Positions 1 through 8,835 are shown, counted from the first letter of the stretch. The stretch: DNA of 64,000 bases from CAWFXC01 sp963819735 (GCA_963819735.1 CAWFXC010000002.1:1-64000), one strand, 5' to 3'. The notes: a model not told the origin generated them from the sequence alone. Translations and numbers: made by a program.

Positions 1-1217
1 ACTACAACGACGGCTTCGTCCTGCCCCTCGCCATCGACCGTGAGTGCGCGGTCGGGGCGGTCCCCCGGGCCGACGGCCTGGTCCGCGCCCGCTCGCTCGA
101 GCTGCCCGGCGAGGTCGTGGTGCCGGCCGACGGCCGGGCCGATCCGGGTGCCGTCGAACCCACGTGGGGTCGCTTCGTGGCCGGGGTGGTCACCACGCTC
201 GCCGGCCGCGGCATCACGGTGCCGGGAGCCGAGCTGGTTGTCTCGTCGAGCGTGCCCGCGGGGTCGGGGCTGTCGTCGAGCTCGGCGCTGGCGGTGGCGG
301 TCACGTTGTCGCTGGCCGGGCTCGCGGGCGTCGAGCTCGACCGGGTGGAGGCGGCGCGGTTGGCGCTGGCCGCGGAAGTTGCGGCCACCGGGGTGCCGGG
401 CGGGTTGATGGACCAGCTGGCGTCGCTCTACGGGCGGGCCGGGCACGCACTGCTGATCGACTGCCGCGCCACGACCGTCGAGCCGGTGCCGATCGCGCCG
501 GGGATCGCGGTGCTCGTGGTGCACTGCGGGGTGCCGCGCACGCTCGCGGGCAGCGAGTACGCGACGCGGCGCGCGAGTTGCGAGGCGGTTTCGGCGCGGC
601 TCGGTGTACCCGCGCTGCGCGACGCCACCGCCGCGCAGGTGGCCGACGACCCGCGCGCGCGACACGTCGTCGCCGAGAACGCGCGCGTGTTGGAGACCGC
701 GGCCGCATTGCCGTCGGGCGATCTGGCACGGCTCGGCCCGTTGCTGCTTGCCAGCCACGCCAGCCTGCGCGACGACTTCGAGGTGTCGACCCCCGAGCTC
801 GACCTGCTCGTGGAGCTGCTCGTCGAGTGCGGCGCCGCCGGGGCCCGCCTCACCGGCGCCGGGTTCGGCGGCTGCGTCGTCGCGCTCGTGCAACGCAATC
901 ACGCCGACACCGTCGCGGCCAAGGCCGCGCTCCGCTACCGCGAGACCACCGGGATCGAGCCCACGGTCTTCGTCGCCCGCGCCGTCGACGGCGCCCACCG
1001 CGAGACCCGCACGACCCTGAGACCACTCCAGCCGACCGGGGCCGACTGGACCACGGTCCCGCGGACCGCGCGCGCGGAGAGGGTCGCGAAAAATCTTCAG
1101 CTAGCGCGGGCGCTTGCACCGGTGCGAGCGCGGGCGCAAGCGCCGGTGCGAGCACGACTCTTTTCGCGACACACCCTGCGCGCGGAGGGAGGGAGGGAAG
1201 CGGCGACGCGCCCATAG
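1..1217 (+). CDS. galK: Galactokinase, 5'-truncated by window edge
   Basis: Galactokinase of the GHMP kinase family, making galactose-1-phosphate from galactose and ATP in the cytoplasmic Leloir pathway. The window opens inside the galactose-binding motif (first residues YNDGFVLPLAID, which normally follow GEHTD), so about 40 N-terminal residues are missing. The GHMP ATP-binding motif PAGSGLSSSSA is at 255-287 and the C-terminal glycine-rich loop LTGAGFGGC at 849-875. Odd point: family members would end near 1020, but this frame runs on for about 65 Arg/Ala-rich codons through a repeat to TAG at 1215-1217. A stop in the +1 frame lies at 1018-1020, so a small indel may hide the true end. The family call is secure; the C-terminus is not. 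Confidence 0.9.
   Translation, partial: YNDGFVLPLAIDRECAVGAVPRADGLVRARSLELPGEVVVPADGRADPGAVEPTWGRFVAGVVTTLAGRGITVPGAELVVSSSVPAGSGLSSSSALAVAVTLSLAGLAGVELDRVEAARLALAAEVAATGVPGGLMDQLASLYGRAGHALLIDCRATTVEPVPIAPGIAVLVVHCGVPRTLAGSEYATRRASCEAVSARLGVPALRDATAAQVADDPRARHVVAENARVLETAAALPSGDLARLGPLLLASHASLRDDFEVSTPELDLLVELLVECGAAGARLTGAGFGGCVVALVQRNHADTVAAKAALRYRETTGIEPTVFVARAVDGAHRETRTTLRPLQPTGADWTTVPRTARAERVAKNLQLARALAPVRARAQAPVRARLFSRHTLRAEGGREAATRP
1104..1156. repeat. GC-rich dispersed repeat R1, copy 1
   Basis: A run built from variants of GCTTGCACCGGTGCGAGC and GCAAGCGCCGGTGCGAGC. It lies at the 3' end of galactokinase, facing the end of the convergent gene at 1234. Near-identical words recur at 56511-56572, again between convergent genes. 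It can form extensive hairpins and may act as a bidirectional terminator or be a REP-like element. It currently reads as the low-complexity tail of the galactokinase frame. Confidence 0.6.
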
Positions 1218-1233
1218 CGAGCCGCGCACTGCG

Positions 1234-1881
1234 CTACATCCGGCCGAGGAGCTCCGACTTCTTGGCCTCGTACTCGGCGTCGGTGATGTGGCCCTGGTCG
1301 CGCAGGCGGGCGAGCTGCTCGATCTGCCCGGGCACGTCGGCCGCCGCCGGAGCGGCGGGCGCGGCCGCCGCGGGCGGGGGCGCCATCATCGCCACCGGCA
1401 TGTTGCGCGCCTCCATCTGCCGGTAGATCTCGTGCTGCACGCCGTCCGGGTGGCGGATGAAGTCGAAGTGCGACTGCCCGTCCTTGCCCGCCGACTCGAT
1501 GTCGAGGTCGCCGGCGCCGATGAGGCGGTCGATGATGCGCTGGTGGAAGTTGATGTTGTTGACCCGCTCGAGCGGGATCTCGACGCCCCGCTTGGCGAAC
1601 ACGCCGGTGCGGTAGATCACCCGGCGGCTCGTGACCACGAAGTAGGTCATGCGCCACTTGAAGTACTCGAGTGCGAGCCAGCCGGCCCACGCGATCGCCA
1701 CGATGCCGACGAGGATGCCGCCGTACTTCGAGATCCAGTCGGTGTCGCTGCTCAGCACCAGGATCAGGATGATCGCCAGCGGGATCCCGGTGAAGATGTT
1801 GCGCGAGAAGTACCACCAGTGCGGGCGGAGATCCAGCGCGAGCGTCTCACCCTCTTGGATCAGGTTGTCGGGATACGCCAT
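1234..1881 (-). CDS. PH domain plus SHOCT domain membrane protein
   Basis: A 215-residue protein with two adjacent membrane segments (about residues 29-46 and 53-72). They are followed by a bacterial PH-like domain containing YFVVTSRRVIYRTGVF and the conserved IPLERVNNI element. After an Ala/Pro-rich linker (about 167-182) comes a C-terminal SHOCT motif, IEQLARLRDQGHITDAEYE, ending KSELLGRM. SHOCT modules are short oligomerisation elements; bacterial PH/bPH2 membrane proteins have no agreed biochemical function. The gene converges on galactokinase with a 16-base gap. The start ATG at 1881 is the only one upstream of the first membrane segment. The architecture is clear and the role unknown. 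Confidence 0.88.
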   Translation of the reverse strand: MAYPDNLIQEGETLALDLRPHWWYFSRNIFTGIPLAIILILVLSSDTDWISKYGGILVGIVAIAWAGWLALEYFKWRMTYFVVTSRRVIYRTGVFAKRGVEIPLERVNNINFHQRIIDRLIGAGDLDIESAGKDGQSHFDFIRHPDGVQHEIYRQMEARNMPVAMMAPPPAAAAPAAPAAADVPGQIEQLARLRDQGHITDAEYEAKKSELLGRM

Positions 1882-1939
1882 GCGGCGAGATTACGGCACT
1901 CCGGCGCCCGTTCGCGGGAGGCGCGCCATCACGACCGGT

Positions 1940-2308
1940 TCAGGCCCAGCCGAGCTCGTGGAGCCGGTCGTCGCTCATGCCGAAGTAGTGCCCGACTTCG
2001 TGCAGCACGGTGACCCGCACGCGGCGCGCGAGATCGGCCTCGTCGTGCGCGATGCCGCACAGCGATCCGCGGAACACGGTGATGTGATCGGGCGCGACAC
2101 CCGCGTAGCTCATGGGCCCGCGCTTGGTGATCGGCACCCCTTCGTAGAGACCGAGCAGCGTGCCGCCGGCACGTGCAGCCTGCGCCGGCGTCGGCCAGTC
2201 CTCCACCACCACCGCGACGTTCTCCATCGCCTCGCCGAGCTCGGGCGGGATCTCGTCGAGCGCGTCCGACACCATCTGTTCGAAGCGCTCCTCCGTCACC
2301 GTCACCAC
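1940..2308 (-). CDS. Zincin-like metallopeptidase family protein
   Basis: A small protein of about 122 residues with the zinc-site signature HEVGHYFGMSDDRLHELG near the C-terminus (two His of HExxH plus a downstream Asp). This matches the Zincin_1/DUF1025-type 'metallopeptidase family protein' common in actinobacteria. Its substrate is not known. The start is a GTG in the cluster at 2297-2308; the open frame continues upstream without similarity, so I chose the cluster where the conserved TEERFEQMV segment begins. It is divergent from the helicase gene at 2884 across a 575-base gap. Confidence 0.85.
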   Translation of the reverse strand: MVTVTEERFEQMVSDALDEIPPELGEAMENVAVVVEDWPTPAQAARAGGTLLGLYEGVPITKRGPMSYAGVAPDHITVFRGSLCGIAHDEADLARRVRVTVLHEVGHYFGMSDDRLHELGWA

Positions 2309-2883
2309 CGTTCGGACCGTATCGCGATTGTCGAAATTTCCTCTTGCTTTCGACGGCGCGCGTCCGTACGATGCGGAGGCCGGTGGACACCTACTCGGTG
2401 CCGGGCACGCCCCTTCGGGGACGGCTCCCGGAAGACGGGTAGGAAGAAGCTGGTGCGGCAACCGAGTCGACCGGGACCACCCCTGGGAGGCGAGGAAGTC
2501 GGAGGCCACGATCGGTCCGAGTTCCCGGGGCAACCCTGGGGCGAGGGGTCGGCGGGGGCGCCTTCGGGCGCAGTCGTCGGCAAGTCGAGCGTTCGCCGGC
2601 GGTTGTAAACGCAGCAATGCGGGTGCGGCCGGTGGCGGTGCGGGAGACAACCGGTGGTGGGCGGCGGTGGCCCCGAGGAGTTCGAAGCTGCAACGCAGCG
2701 GAGACTACTCGGGGCCTTCTGCTGTCCGGCCTGCTGTCCCGGGTCGGTGCCGAGCAGGTGCCCGGGGCCGCAGCCCGCACGATCCTCCTTACGCGCGTGC
2801 GGACGCGGGCGACGCGCGCTCGACGCCCGTGATCCACCCGAAGGGTCGCGATCGATGTCGTACCCGGGCGGTACCGTGCGACC
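2309..2883. other. Divergent intergenic region with strong hairpins
   Basis: No convincing protein is seen here; long frames across it are GC-driven. Two strong secondary structures stand out. One is a UUCG-loop hairpin at 2401-2431 (CCGGG...CGCCCC-TTCG-GGGACG...CCCGG). The other is a 9-bp stem, GGCCCCGAG/CTCGGGGCC, at 2669-2677 and 2708-2716, enclosing an inner GCTGC/GCAGC hairpin. The region should also hold the promoters of both flanking genes. I could not match it to RNase P RNA, tmRNA, SRP RNA or a named riboswitch. Confidence 0.4.
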
Positions 2884-4932
2884 GTGGACCCGGACCCCCT
2901 CCTCCACGGCCTCGACCCGACGCAACGGGAGGCCGTCACCAGCCGCGCCGCGCCGCTGGCGATCCTGGCCGGCGCCGGCTCGGGCAAGACCAGAGTCCTC
3001 ACCCGGCGCATCGCGTGGCAGTCGCGCGAAGGGCTGATCGATCCCGGGCACGTGCTCGCGGTCACGTTCACCCGCAAGGCCGCCGGTGAGCTGCGGTCGC
3101 GCCTCAACAAGCTCGGCGTGCGCGAGTCGGTCACCGCGGGCACCTTCCACGCCATCGCGCTCGCGCAACTGCGCCGCCGCACCGAGGAAGCCGGGCGCAC
3201 CATGCCCGCACTGCTCGAGCGCAAGGTGCGGATCCTCATCCCGATGGTGCCGGGCCGCGGCCGCGAGGCGGCGCTGCTCGCGGGTGAGCTGGCGTCGGAG
3301 ATCGAGTGGGCCAAGGCCCGGCTCATCAAGCCCGACCGCTACGAGCATGCGGTGGCCGCCGCCGGTCGCAATCCTCCGCGCGCCCCGGCCGAGGTCGCCG
3401 AGATCTTCCGCAACTACGAACGCGAGAAGCGCAAGCGGGGCCTCGTCGACTTCGACGATCTCATCTCCGGCTGCGCCGACGCGCTCGAACGCGACCCCGA
3501 GTTCGCCGCCGCGCAACGGTGGCGCTTCCGTCATCTCTTCGTCGACGAGTTCCAGGACGCGAGCGCGGCGCAGTTCCGCCTCGTGCGCGCCTGGCTCGGC
3601 GATCGCGCCGACCTGTGCGTGGTGGGCGACGGCGACCAGGCCATCTACGGCTTCGCCGGCGCCGACTCGTCGTACCTCGTGCGGTTCAGCGCCTACTTCC
3701 CCGCCGAGCAGTTCCCCGCGATGGGCGTGGTGCGGCTGGGGAGCAACTACCGGTCGTCGCCCCAGGTGGTGGCGGCGTCGAGCGCGGTGCTCGGGCCGCC
3801 CAGCCGGCGGCGGCCGCCGATCCACGCCGCCCGGCCCGACGGCCCCTCCCCCACCTTCACCGAGTACCCCACCGACGAGGAAGAGGCCCGCGGCATCGCC
3901 CGCGCGCTGCGCGCGGCCCACGAGCCCGACCGTTCCTGGTCGCGCATGGCCGTGCTCTACCGCATCAACGCGCAGTCGGCGCTGTTCGAGGAGACGTTCG
4001 CCAAGGCCGGCGTGCCGTTCCGCGTGCGCGGCGGCGGTCGCTTCCTCGAACGCCCTGAGGTGAAGGTCGCGATCGACTCGTTGCGCAGCACCGCCGCCGC
4101 CGCGCCCGGCCGGGTCTTCGCCGAGCACCTCACCGACTTCGCCGACGACGCCGAGGAGCTGTCCGACGAACGCCGCGAGCACGTCGACGCGCTGGTGCGC
4201 CTCGGCAACGAGTACCTCGAGGCCGAAGGCGGTGGCGGTACCGTCGACGGCTTCCTCTTGTTCCTCAACGCGTCGCTGCGGGGCGACGACGCCGGCGAGC
4301 TGGGCGACGACGCGGTCGAGCTGCTCACGTTCCACCGGGCCAAGGGGCTCGAGTTCGACACCGTGTTCGTCGCCGGGCTCGAGCGCGGGCTCGTGCCCAT
4401 CTCGCACGCCAAAACTCCCGAAGCGCTCGACGAGGAGCAGCGGCTCCTCTACGTCGCACTGAGTCGCGCCGAACGCGCGCTGCACCTGAGTTGGGCCAAG
4501 CAACGCACGGTCGGGATGCGCACCGCCAACCGCAACCCGAGCGTGTGGGTGGCGCGTATCGAGCGTTCGGTCACCGGCGCGCCCGAGGAGGAACCCGAGG
4601 GCGACGCCCGCAGCGCCATCGCCAACGCCCGCGCGCGCGTCGAGGGAGCGCGCGGCGCGTCCACCAAGGCCAACCGCGCCGAGGTGTCGCAGGCCGACGC
4701 GCCGCTCTACGAGGCATTGGTCGAATGGCGGTTGCGGCTGTCCCGCGCCGCCAACGCGCCCGCCTACGTGATCTTCCCCAACAGCACCCTCGCCGCCATC
4801 GCCACCGCGCGTCCGCGTACGCAACGCGCGCTGCTCGCCGTCCCGGGCATCGGGCCGGTGAAGGCCGAGCGCTACGGCGAGAGCGTCCTCACGCTGGTGG
4901 CCGACCACGCCGGCGCCGCCACCCTCTCGTAG
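2884..4932 (+). CDS. UvrD2-like ATP-dependent DNA helicase with HRDC domain
   Basis: A superfamily 1A 3'-5' DNA helicase, 682 residues, resembling mycobacterial UvrD2, expected to act in DNA repair or replication. Visible motifs in order are Walker A GAGSGKT (residues 30-36), Ia VTFTRKAA, Walker B VDEFQDAS, III VVGDGDQAIYGFAGAD, IV LGSNYRSSPQVV, V LLTFHRAKGLEFDTVFV and VI LLYVALSRAERALHLSW. A C-terminal HRDC domain covers roughly residues 595-680, ending with a helix-hairpin-helix-like VPGIGPVKAERYG. The start GTG (2884) directly precedes DPDPLLHGLDPTQREAV, the usual N-terminus (N-P-x-Q analogue). The 2B region is short compared with UvrD. It ends 13 bases from the convergent methyltransferase gene. 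Confidence 0.93.
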   Translation: MDPDPLLHGLDPTQREAVTSRAAPLAILAGAGSGKTRVLTRRIAWQSREGLIDPGHVLAVTFTRKAAGELRSRLNKLGVRESVTAGTFHAIALAQLRRRTEEAGRTMPALLERKVRILIPMVPGRGREAALLAGELASEIEWAKARLIKPDRYEHAVAAAGRNPPRAPAEVAEIFRNYEREKRKRGLVDFDDLISGCADALERDPEFAAAQRWRFRHLFVDEFQDASAAQFRLVRAWLGDRADLCVVGDGDQAIYGFAGADSSYLVRFSAYFPAEQFPAMGVVRLGSNYRSSPQVVAASSAVLGPPSRRRPPIHAARPDGPSPTFTEYPTDEEEARGIARALRAAHEPDRSWSRMAVLYRINAQSALFEETFAKAGVPFRVRGGGRFLERPEVKVAIDSLRSTAAAAPGRVFAEHLTDFADDAEELSDERREHVDALVRLGNEYLEAEGGGGTVDGFLLFLNASLRGDDAGELGDDAVELLTFHRAKGLEFDTVFVAGLERGLVPISHAKTPEALDEEQRLLYVALSRAERALHLSWAKQRTVGMRTANRNPSVWVARIERSVTGAPEEEPEGDARSAIANARARVEGARGASTKANRAEVSQADAPLYEALVEWRLRLSRAANAPAYVIFPNSTLAAIATARPRTQRALLAVPGIGPVKAERYGESVLTLVADHAGAATLS

Positions 4933-4944
4933 GCCCGGCGCGCG

Positions 4945-5556
4945 TCAGACGCGCGTCGCCACCAGCAGGAACGACCATTCGGCGATCACCGGCTCCACCC
5001 GCTCCACGTGCAGCCCGCCGACCGCGCTCACGAGATGCTCGAGCGATCCCATCGAGAACCCGTGGTAGTGGGTGGGGTCGAGCTCGAGGGTACGGCCCGG
5101 GTAGTGCTCCTCGTCGGGCACCACCACCGCGAGCGTGCCGTCGGTCACCAGCACCCGCCGCCACTCGGCCAGCACCGCGAGCGTGTCCACGTAGTGCTCG
5201 AGGTTGTGCCGGGCGATGAGCGAATCGAACGAGCAGTCGCGGAACGGCAGCGCGCCGCCGTCGGCCGCGATGTCGGCCTGGCTCGTCTTGCCCGCGACGT
5301 TGCCGATCGTGCCCGCCTCACCCCCGGGCGTGAGGTCGAGGCCGAACGAGTCGGTCGACGTCTTGCGGTACCCGCACCCGATCTCGAGCGCCCGCCCCCG
5401 CACGTAGCCGAGCACCGCCAGCCGCTCGGGATGCGTCGCGTCGTCCTCGGCGCCGCACCCGCAACTCCCGCGCCCGCGCGCCACCGCGATCCGGGTGCGG
5501 ACGGTCGCGGGCACCGACGCCCGGTACACGCTCCTGAGTGTCTCGTGTGCATTCAC
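4945..5556 (-). CDS. Class I SAM-dependent methyltransferase
   Basis: A 203-residue Rossmann methyltransferase with motif I ALEIGCGYRKT followed by an acidic end of beta-2 (FGLDLTP), then ALPFRDCSFDSLIARHNLEHY (motif II/III region) and VVVPDEEHYPG. The LPF..SFD..I...LEH pattern is that of small-molecule or glycan methyltransferases (Methyltransf_11-like). Start GTG at 5556, preceded by the end of the GT17-like gene (stop at 5595). An uninterrupted frame joins both genes only because the upstream gene is frameshifted. A Cys-rich stretch (GSCGCG) near residue 30 is unusual for the family and could bind a metal. The neighbour suggests glycan modification. Confidence 0.82.
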   Translation of the reverse strand: MNAHETLRSVYRASVPATVRTRIAVARGRGSCGCGAEDDATHPERLAVLGYVRGRALEIGCGYRKTSTDSFGLDLTPGGEAGTIGNVAGKTSQADIAADGGALPFRDCSFDSLIARHNLEHYVDTLAVLAEWRRVLVTDGTLAVVVPDEEHYPGRTLELDPTHYHGFSMGSLEHLVSAVGGLHVERVEPVIAEWSFLLVATRV

Positions 5557-5594
5557 CGGCTCGGGCCCCCTCGCACGAACCGCGGACCGTGGGC

Positions 5595-6525
5595 TTACCG
5601 GGCCGTCCGCACCAGCTTGCGCAGCTTGCGGGTCGCGCGTTGCTGGAACGTCACGACCTTCTCCTTCGACTTCTCGACCTGGTAGCCGAGCTCGTAGCGC
5701 CAGTCGCCCGCGCCGTCGGCCACGTAGTCGCGCCACCGCCACGGTTCGGCGCGCACCGACCGCGGGGAACGTCTCGTCGACCGGCACCCGGTGCAGCACG
5801 CCCTGCCCCACCGACGGGCCCACGCCCTGCCACCACGGCACGTCCTTGGCCACCGCCTTGCGCAGGCTGTCGTCGTTGACGAGCGGCGTGATGTCGAGCT
5901 CGCGGTGGGCGAACGCACCCGCCTTGGTCTCGATCTTGGCGATCCGCTCCTGCTGCGGTGCAAGGTAGGAGAAGTGCCAGCCCGCGTCGGCCAACTGCCG
6001 GTCGTTGTCGACGTACATCGTGCGCAATTCCTGCGGCGACACGTAGTCGAGCGTGAGGCGGCGCGTCGCCCGCGCCCGGTTCCACAGGTCGCGGCTGCGC
6101 AGGTTGAGCGCGTAGTACGACACGGCCATCTGCAGCCCGACGACGTCTCCGGGGTGCGCGAGCACCTCGGGGAGCGCGCGCACCGCGCTCGCGTGCGGGA
6201 TCTCGTCGCAGTCGCAGACGAGCACGATGTCGTCGGGCGCCGCGTCGGTGAGGCCGCGCAGCGCGGCGTTGCGTTGGAGGTGTTCGGCGATCCACCGGTT
6301 GTCGAACGTCGGCAGGTCGTTCACGTGCACGGTCGTGATCTTGTCGGCGAACGCGTGGAACTCGTGGGCCCGTTCGGTGAAGTAGTACGGCTTCGCCATC
6401 CCCGAGTGCGTGGTCGACGCCTCCACGAGCACGAACCGGTCGACCACCGGGTCGAGCTCGTGCAGGCGGATCGTCAACGCATCGAACTCGTCGAAGAACA
6501 TGAAGCAGTCGATGACCTTGGCCAC
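5595..6525 (-). CDS. GT17-like beta-1,4-N-acetylglucosaminyltransferase homologue (single-base frameshift)
   Basis: The N-terminus (VIDCFMFFDEFDALTIRLHE, then LDPVVDRFVLVEASTTHSG) matches glycosyltransferase family 17, which includes the MGAT3-type transferases of animals and scattered bacterial members. DCDEIPH in mid-protein is the DxD-type metal site. At about 5764-5767 the frame breaks: removing one C from a CCCC run (coding strand) restores ...DETFPRSVRAEPWRWRDYV and a natural end at TAA 5595-5597. The region length is 3n+1, consistent with one inserted base. It probably forms an operon with the methyltransferase downstream. The acceptor sugar cannot be told from sequence. Confidence 0.82.
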
Positions 6526-6682
6526 GCCACCACCATCCGCTCAGCCAGCCGGACCGCCCGCCTCACTCGTCCTGCTGACCCAAAACGTACAGGAAGCGGC
6601 AACCACCCCGTGCACCACCCCGCTTGACGGCACCCACGCACGGGTGAACCATGGAGAAACCAGCGGAAACTCGAGGTGTGCG

Positions 6683-6994
6683 ATGGCAATGCTGCCCCTC
6701 TACCCCCTCCACCACAGCGGTGCGTACCGCGATCGGCTCGGGGTGATCGGGGTGGAGCCCGCGCTGGTCGACGAGATCGATCTCGACCTGCTCGAGCTCC
6801 GGGTCGATCCGCACGCCTACTGCGACCTCACCGAGGCCGAGTACTTCGCGGTGGCGTGGCGCTACGGGCTGGGCGGGCACACCGACCACTCGATGAAGGA
6901 TCTCGCCCACGAGCTCGGGTGCAGCCACGCCGAAGCGCGGGAGCTGCTCGGCGGCGCGCTCGACAAGCTGCGGCAACGCCTCAGCTCGCCGTAG
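6683..6994 (+). CDS. Stand-alone sigma-70 region 4-like DNA-binding protein
   Basis: A 103-residue protein whose C-terminal half reads LTEAEYFAVAWRYGLGG followed by MKDLAHELGCSHAEARELL and ALDKLRQRL. This is the sigma-70 region 4 pattern (LTxxExxVLxxRYGL...T..EIG..LG.S..RVRQ....AL.KLR). There is no region 2 or 3, so it cannot be a complete sigma factor; it may be a regulator that contacts a -35 element or core RNA polymerase. Start ATG at 6683, with a second ATG two codons on. The gene stands alone, divergent from the GT17-like gene. Confidence 0.75.
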   Translation: MAMLPLYPLHHSGAYRDRLGVIGVEPALVDEIDLDLLELRVDPHAYCDLTEAEYFAVAWRYGLGGHTDHSMKDLAHELGCSHAEARELLGGALDKLRQRLSSP

Positions 6995-7060
6995 CGCACC
7001 GCGCCGCATTCCGCCCGATATCCGATCCTCCGTGTCGCGCGCGATGCCACGCTTACGGGC

Positions 7061-7874
7061 ATGACCACGCCCTCGGCCGACACCGCACCCCGCTCCGAAC
7101 CCTTCCGCGCCCCCGACGCCGACGACCCGACCGGCCGGCTCGGCGCCTACATGGCGCGCACCACCACCCCGCTCGACCTGCTGGCCCTGCTGACGCTGTG
7201 GATCGTGCTCGTCCCGCCGAGCGACTTCGGGTCGAACCACCACGGGTCGACCTTCGCCGCGGTCGTGCGCGTCGCGCTCGTCGGTCGTGTACGGCATCGA
7301 CCTGGCCATCCGCGCCCACCTGGCCCGCCGGCACTGGCACTACATCCGCACGCACCCGCTGAGCCTGGTGGTCGTCGCGTTCCCGCCGGTGCGGGTGATC
7401 TTCAGCTTCCGGCTGGTGAAGTCGGTCTTCCTCCGCGGCAACCTCCAACGATTCCTGCTCGCGGCGACGGTGCTGGCCCTCAACTTCGCCATCATCGTCG
7501 ACCTCTACGAACGCCACGCCAAGGGCAGCAACATCCACTCGCTGGGCGAGTCGATCTGGTGGGCGATCACCACCGTCACCACCGTCGGCTACGGCGACTA
7601 CTTCCCCGTCACCACCGGCGGCAAGATCGCGGCCACGCTCATCATGGCCATCGGGATCCTGACCATCGCGGTGATCACCGCACAGGTCGCGTCGAGCTTC
7701 GTCGACCAGGCCGCCCGCTCCCGGTCACGATCGGCGACGCCCGATCCCGCGCGCGCACCCGAGGCCGCGCCGGTCCCCTCCGAGGTGTCGATGGCCGACA
7801 TCGCCCGGCGGCTCGAGCGCATCGAAACCTTGCTCGCGGCGCGCTACGGCAGCCCCGACGCCGGCGCGCCCTGA
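7061..7874 (+). CDS. Voltage-gated-type potassium channel (single-base frameshift)
   Basis: The protein has hydrophobic segments, then a pore with the K+ selectivity filter TTVTTVGYGDYFPVTT (about 7570-7615) and a final membrane helix (ATLIMAIGILTIAVITAQV). A C-terminal helical tail (SMADIARRLERIETLLAAR) probably forms a tetramerisation coiled coil. It resembles 6-TM Kv/KvAP-type bacterial channels. The frame breaks near 7274-7277: removing one G from GGTC gives RVALVVVYGIDLAIRAH and joins the N-terminal piece (from ATG 7061) to the pore part. The total length is 3n+1. A consensus error is more likely than a dead gene. Confidence 0.85.
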
Positions 7875-7884
7875 CCCCGCGCGC

Positions 7885-8823
7885 TCAGCCCAACCCGAAT
7901 GCGGGCAATGCCGCACCCGCCTTGCGCAGCACGTCGAGCGACGCGTCCCACCCCGCGCGCTCGCTCTCGTTCATCTGCGGCCACAGCGGCGCGCTCGCCC
8001 CGTCGGGCCCGAGCAGGCAGGGCAGGCTGGCGCACACGCGGTCGCCCACCCGCACCGACACCGGGATGATGGTGCCGTTCTCGCGGCCGATGCACCGCAC
8101 CAACCCGCTCACCGTGAGCCCGATGCCGTGGCGAGGCGATCCTCGCAGCTCCCGCACCCGGTAGGCGGCGGTGCGCACCCCCTGCTCGATGTTCGTGTAC
8201 CACTCAGGGGTGAGCTCGATCCCCCGCTGCGCCGCGTACTCGGGCAGCGGCAACGCGCCGATGGTCGCGCTGCTGAACAGGAACACCGACGAGTCGCCGT
8301 GCTCGCCGATCACCCACGCGTGGATGCTGCGCGGATGCACCCCGCACGCGGTCGCGAGCTGCTCGCCGAAGCGCAACGTGTCGAGCGACGTACCCGACCC
8401 CATCACCGACACTGGATTACCGGCCCACCGGCGGGTGAGGTACTCGGTGAGCACGTCGAGCGGGTTCGTCACCATGATCACGATGCGAGGGAGCCCACCC
8501 GCCTCCATCGCCTTGGCCGTCGTCTCCAGGATCTCGATGTTGCGCTCGAGCACGTCGAGGCGCGTCTCCCCCGGCGTGATGTGCGCACCCACGGTGACGA
8601 CCATCACGTCTTCGGGTTCGAACTCGGCGAAGCTGCGGCCGCGGATCTCGGTCGCGGGCAGCAACGGCAGCGCGTGCAGGTAGTCGAGCGCTTCGCCGCG
8701 GGCGCGGTCGCCGGTGCGGTCGTAGAGCGTCACGCGTCCGGCGAGGCCCTGCATGATGAGCGCACCCGCGGTGGCAATGCCCACTCCACCCGCGCCGACG
8801 ATGCCCACCCGCAACCCGCTCAT
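7885..8823 (-). CDS. Lactate/malate dehydrogenase family protein, atypical specificity loop
   Basis: A 312-residue NAD-dependent 2-hydroxyacid dehydrogenase of the LDH/MDH fold. The N-terminal Rossmann motif is VGIVGAGGVG, the substrate Arg lies in SLDTLRF and the catalytic His in GEHGDSS. The active-site loop reads VGAHITPGETR where LDHs have GANQKPGETR and MDHs carry Arg at the Gln position. The discriminating residue is therefore Ile, neither pyruvate- nor oxaloacetate-type, suggesting a bulkier or hydrophobic 2-keto acid. That is an inference. ATG at 8823; the gene sits just downstream (12 bases) of the LuxR regulator on the same strand. Confidence 0.85.
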   Translation of the reverse strand: MSGLRVGIVGAGGVGIATAGALIMQGLAGRVTLYDRTGDRARGEALDYLHALPLLPATEIRGRSFAEFEPEDVMVVTVGAHITPGETRLDVLERNIEILETTAKAMEAGGLPRIVIMVTNPLDVLTEYLTRRWAGNPVSVMGSGTSLDTLRFGEQLATACGVHPRSIHAWVIGEHGDSSVFLFSSATIGALPLPEYAAQRGIELTPEWYTNIEQGVRTAAYRVRELRGSPRHGIGLTVSGLVRCIGRENGTIIPVSVRVGDRVCASLPCLLGPDGASAPLWPQMNESERAGWDASLDVLRKAGAALPAFGLG

Positions 8824-8835
8824 GGGCGAGGGAGC

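Noticed and set aside
2302..4908. 868-codon frame on the minus strand opposite the helicase
   Set aside because: Antisense shadow of the helicase; amino-acid composition is Arg/Gly/Glu-biased without any domain.
4945..6525. Single 526-residue protein joining GT17-like and methyltransferase parts
   Set aside because: The middle part is out of frame with the GT17 C-terminus. One inserted base creates the apparent fusion, and the natural stop of the first gene is at 5595.
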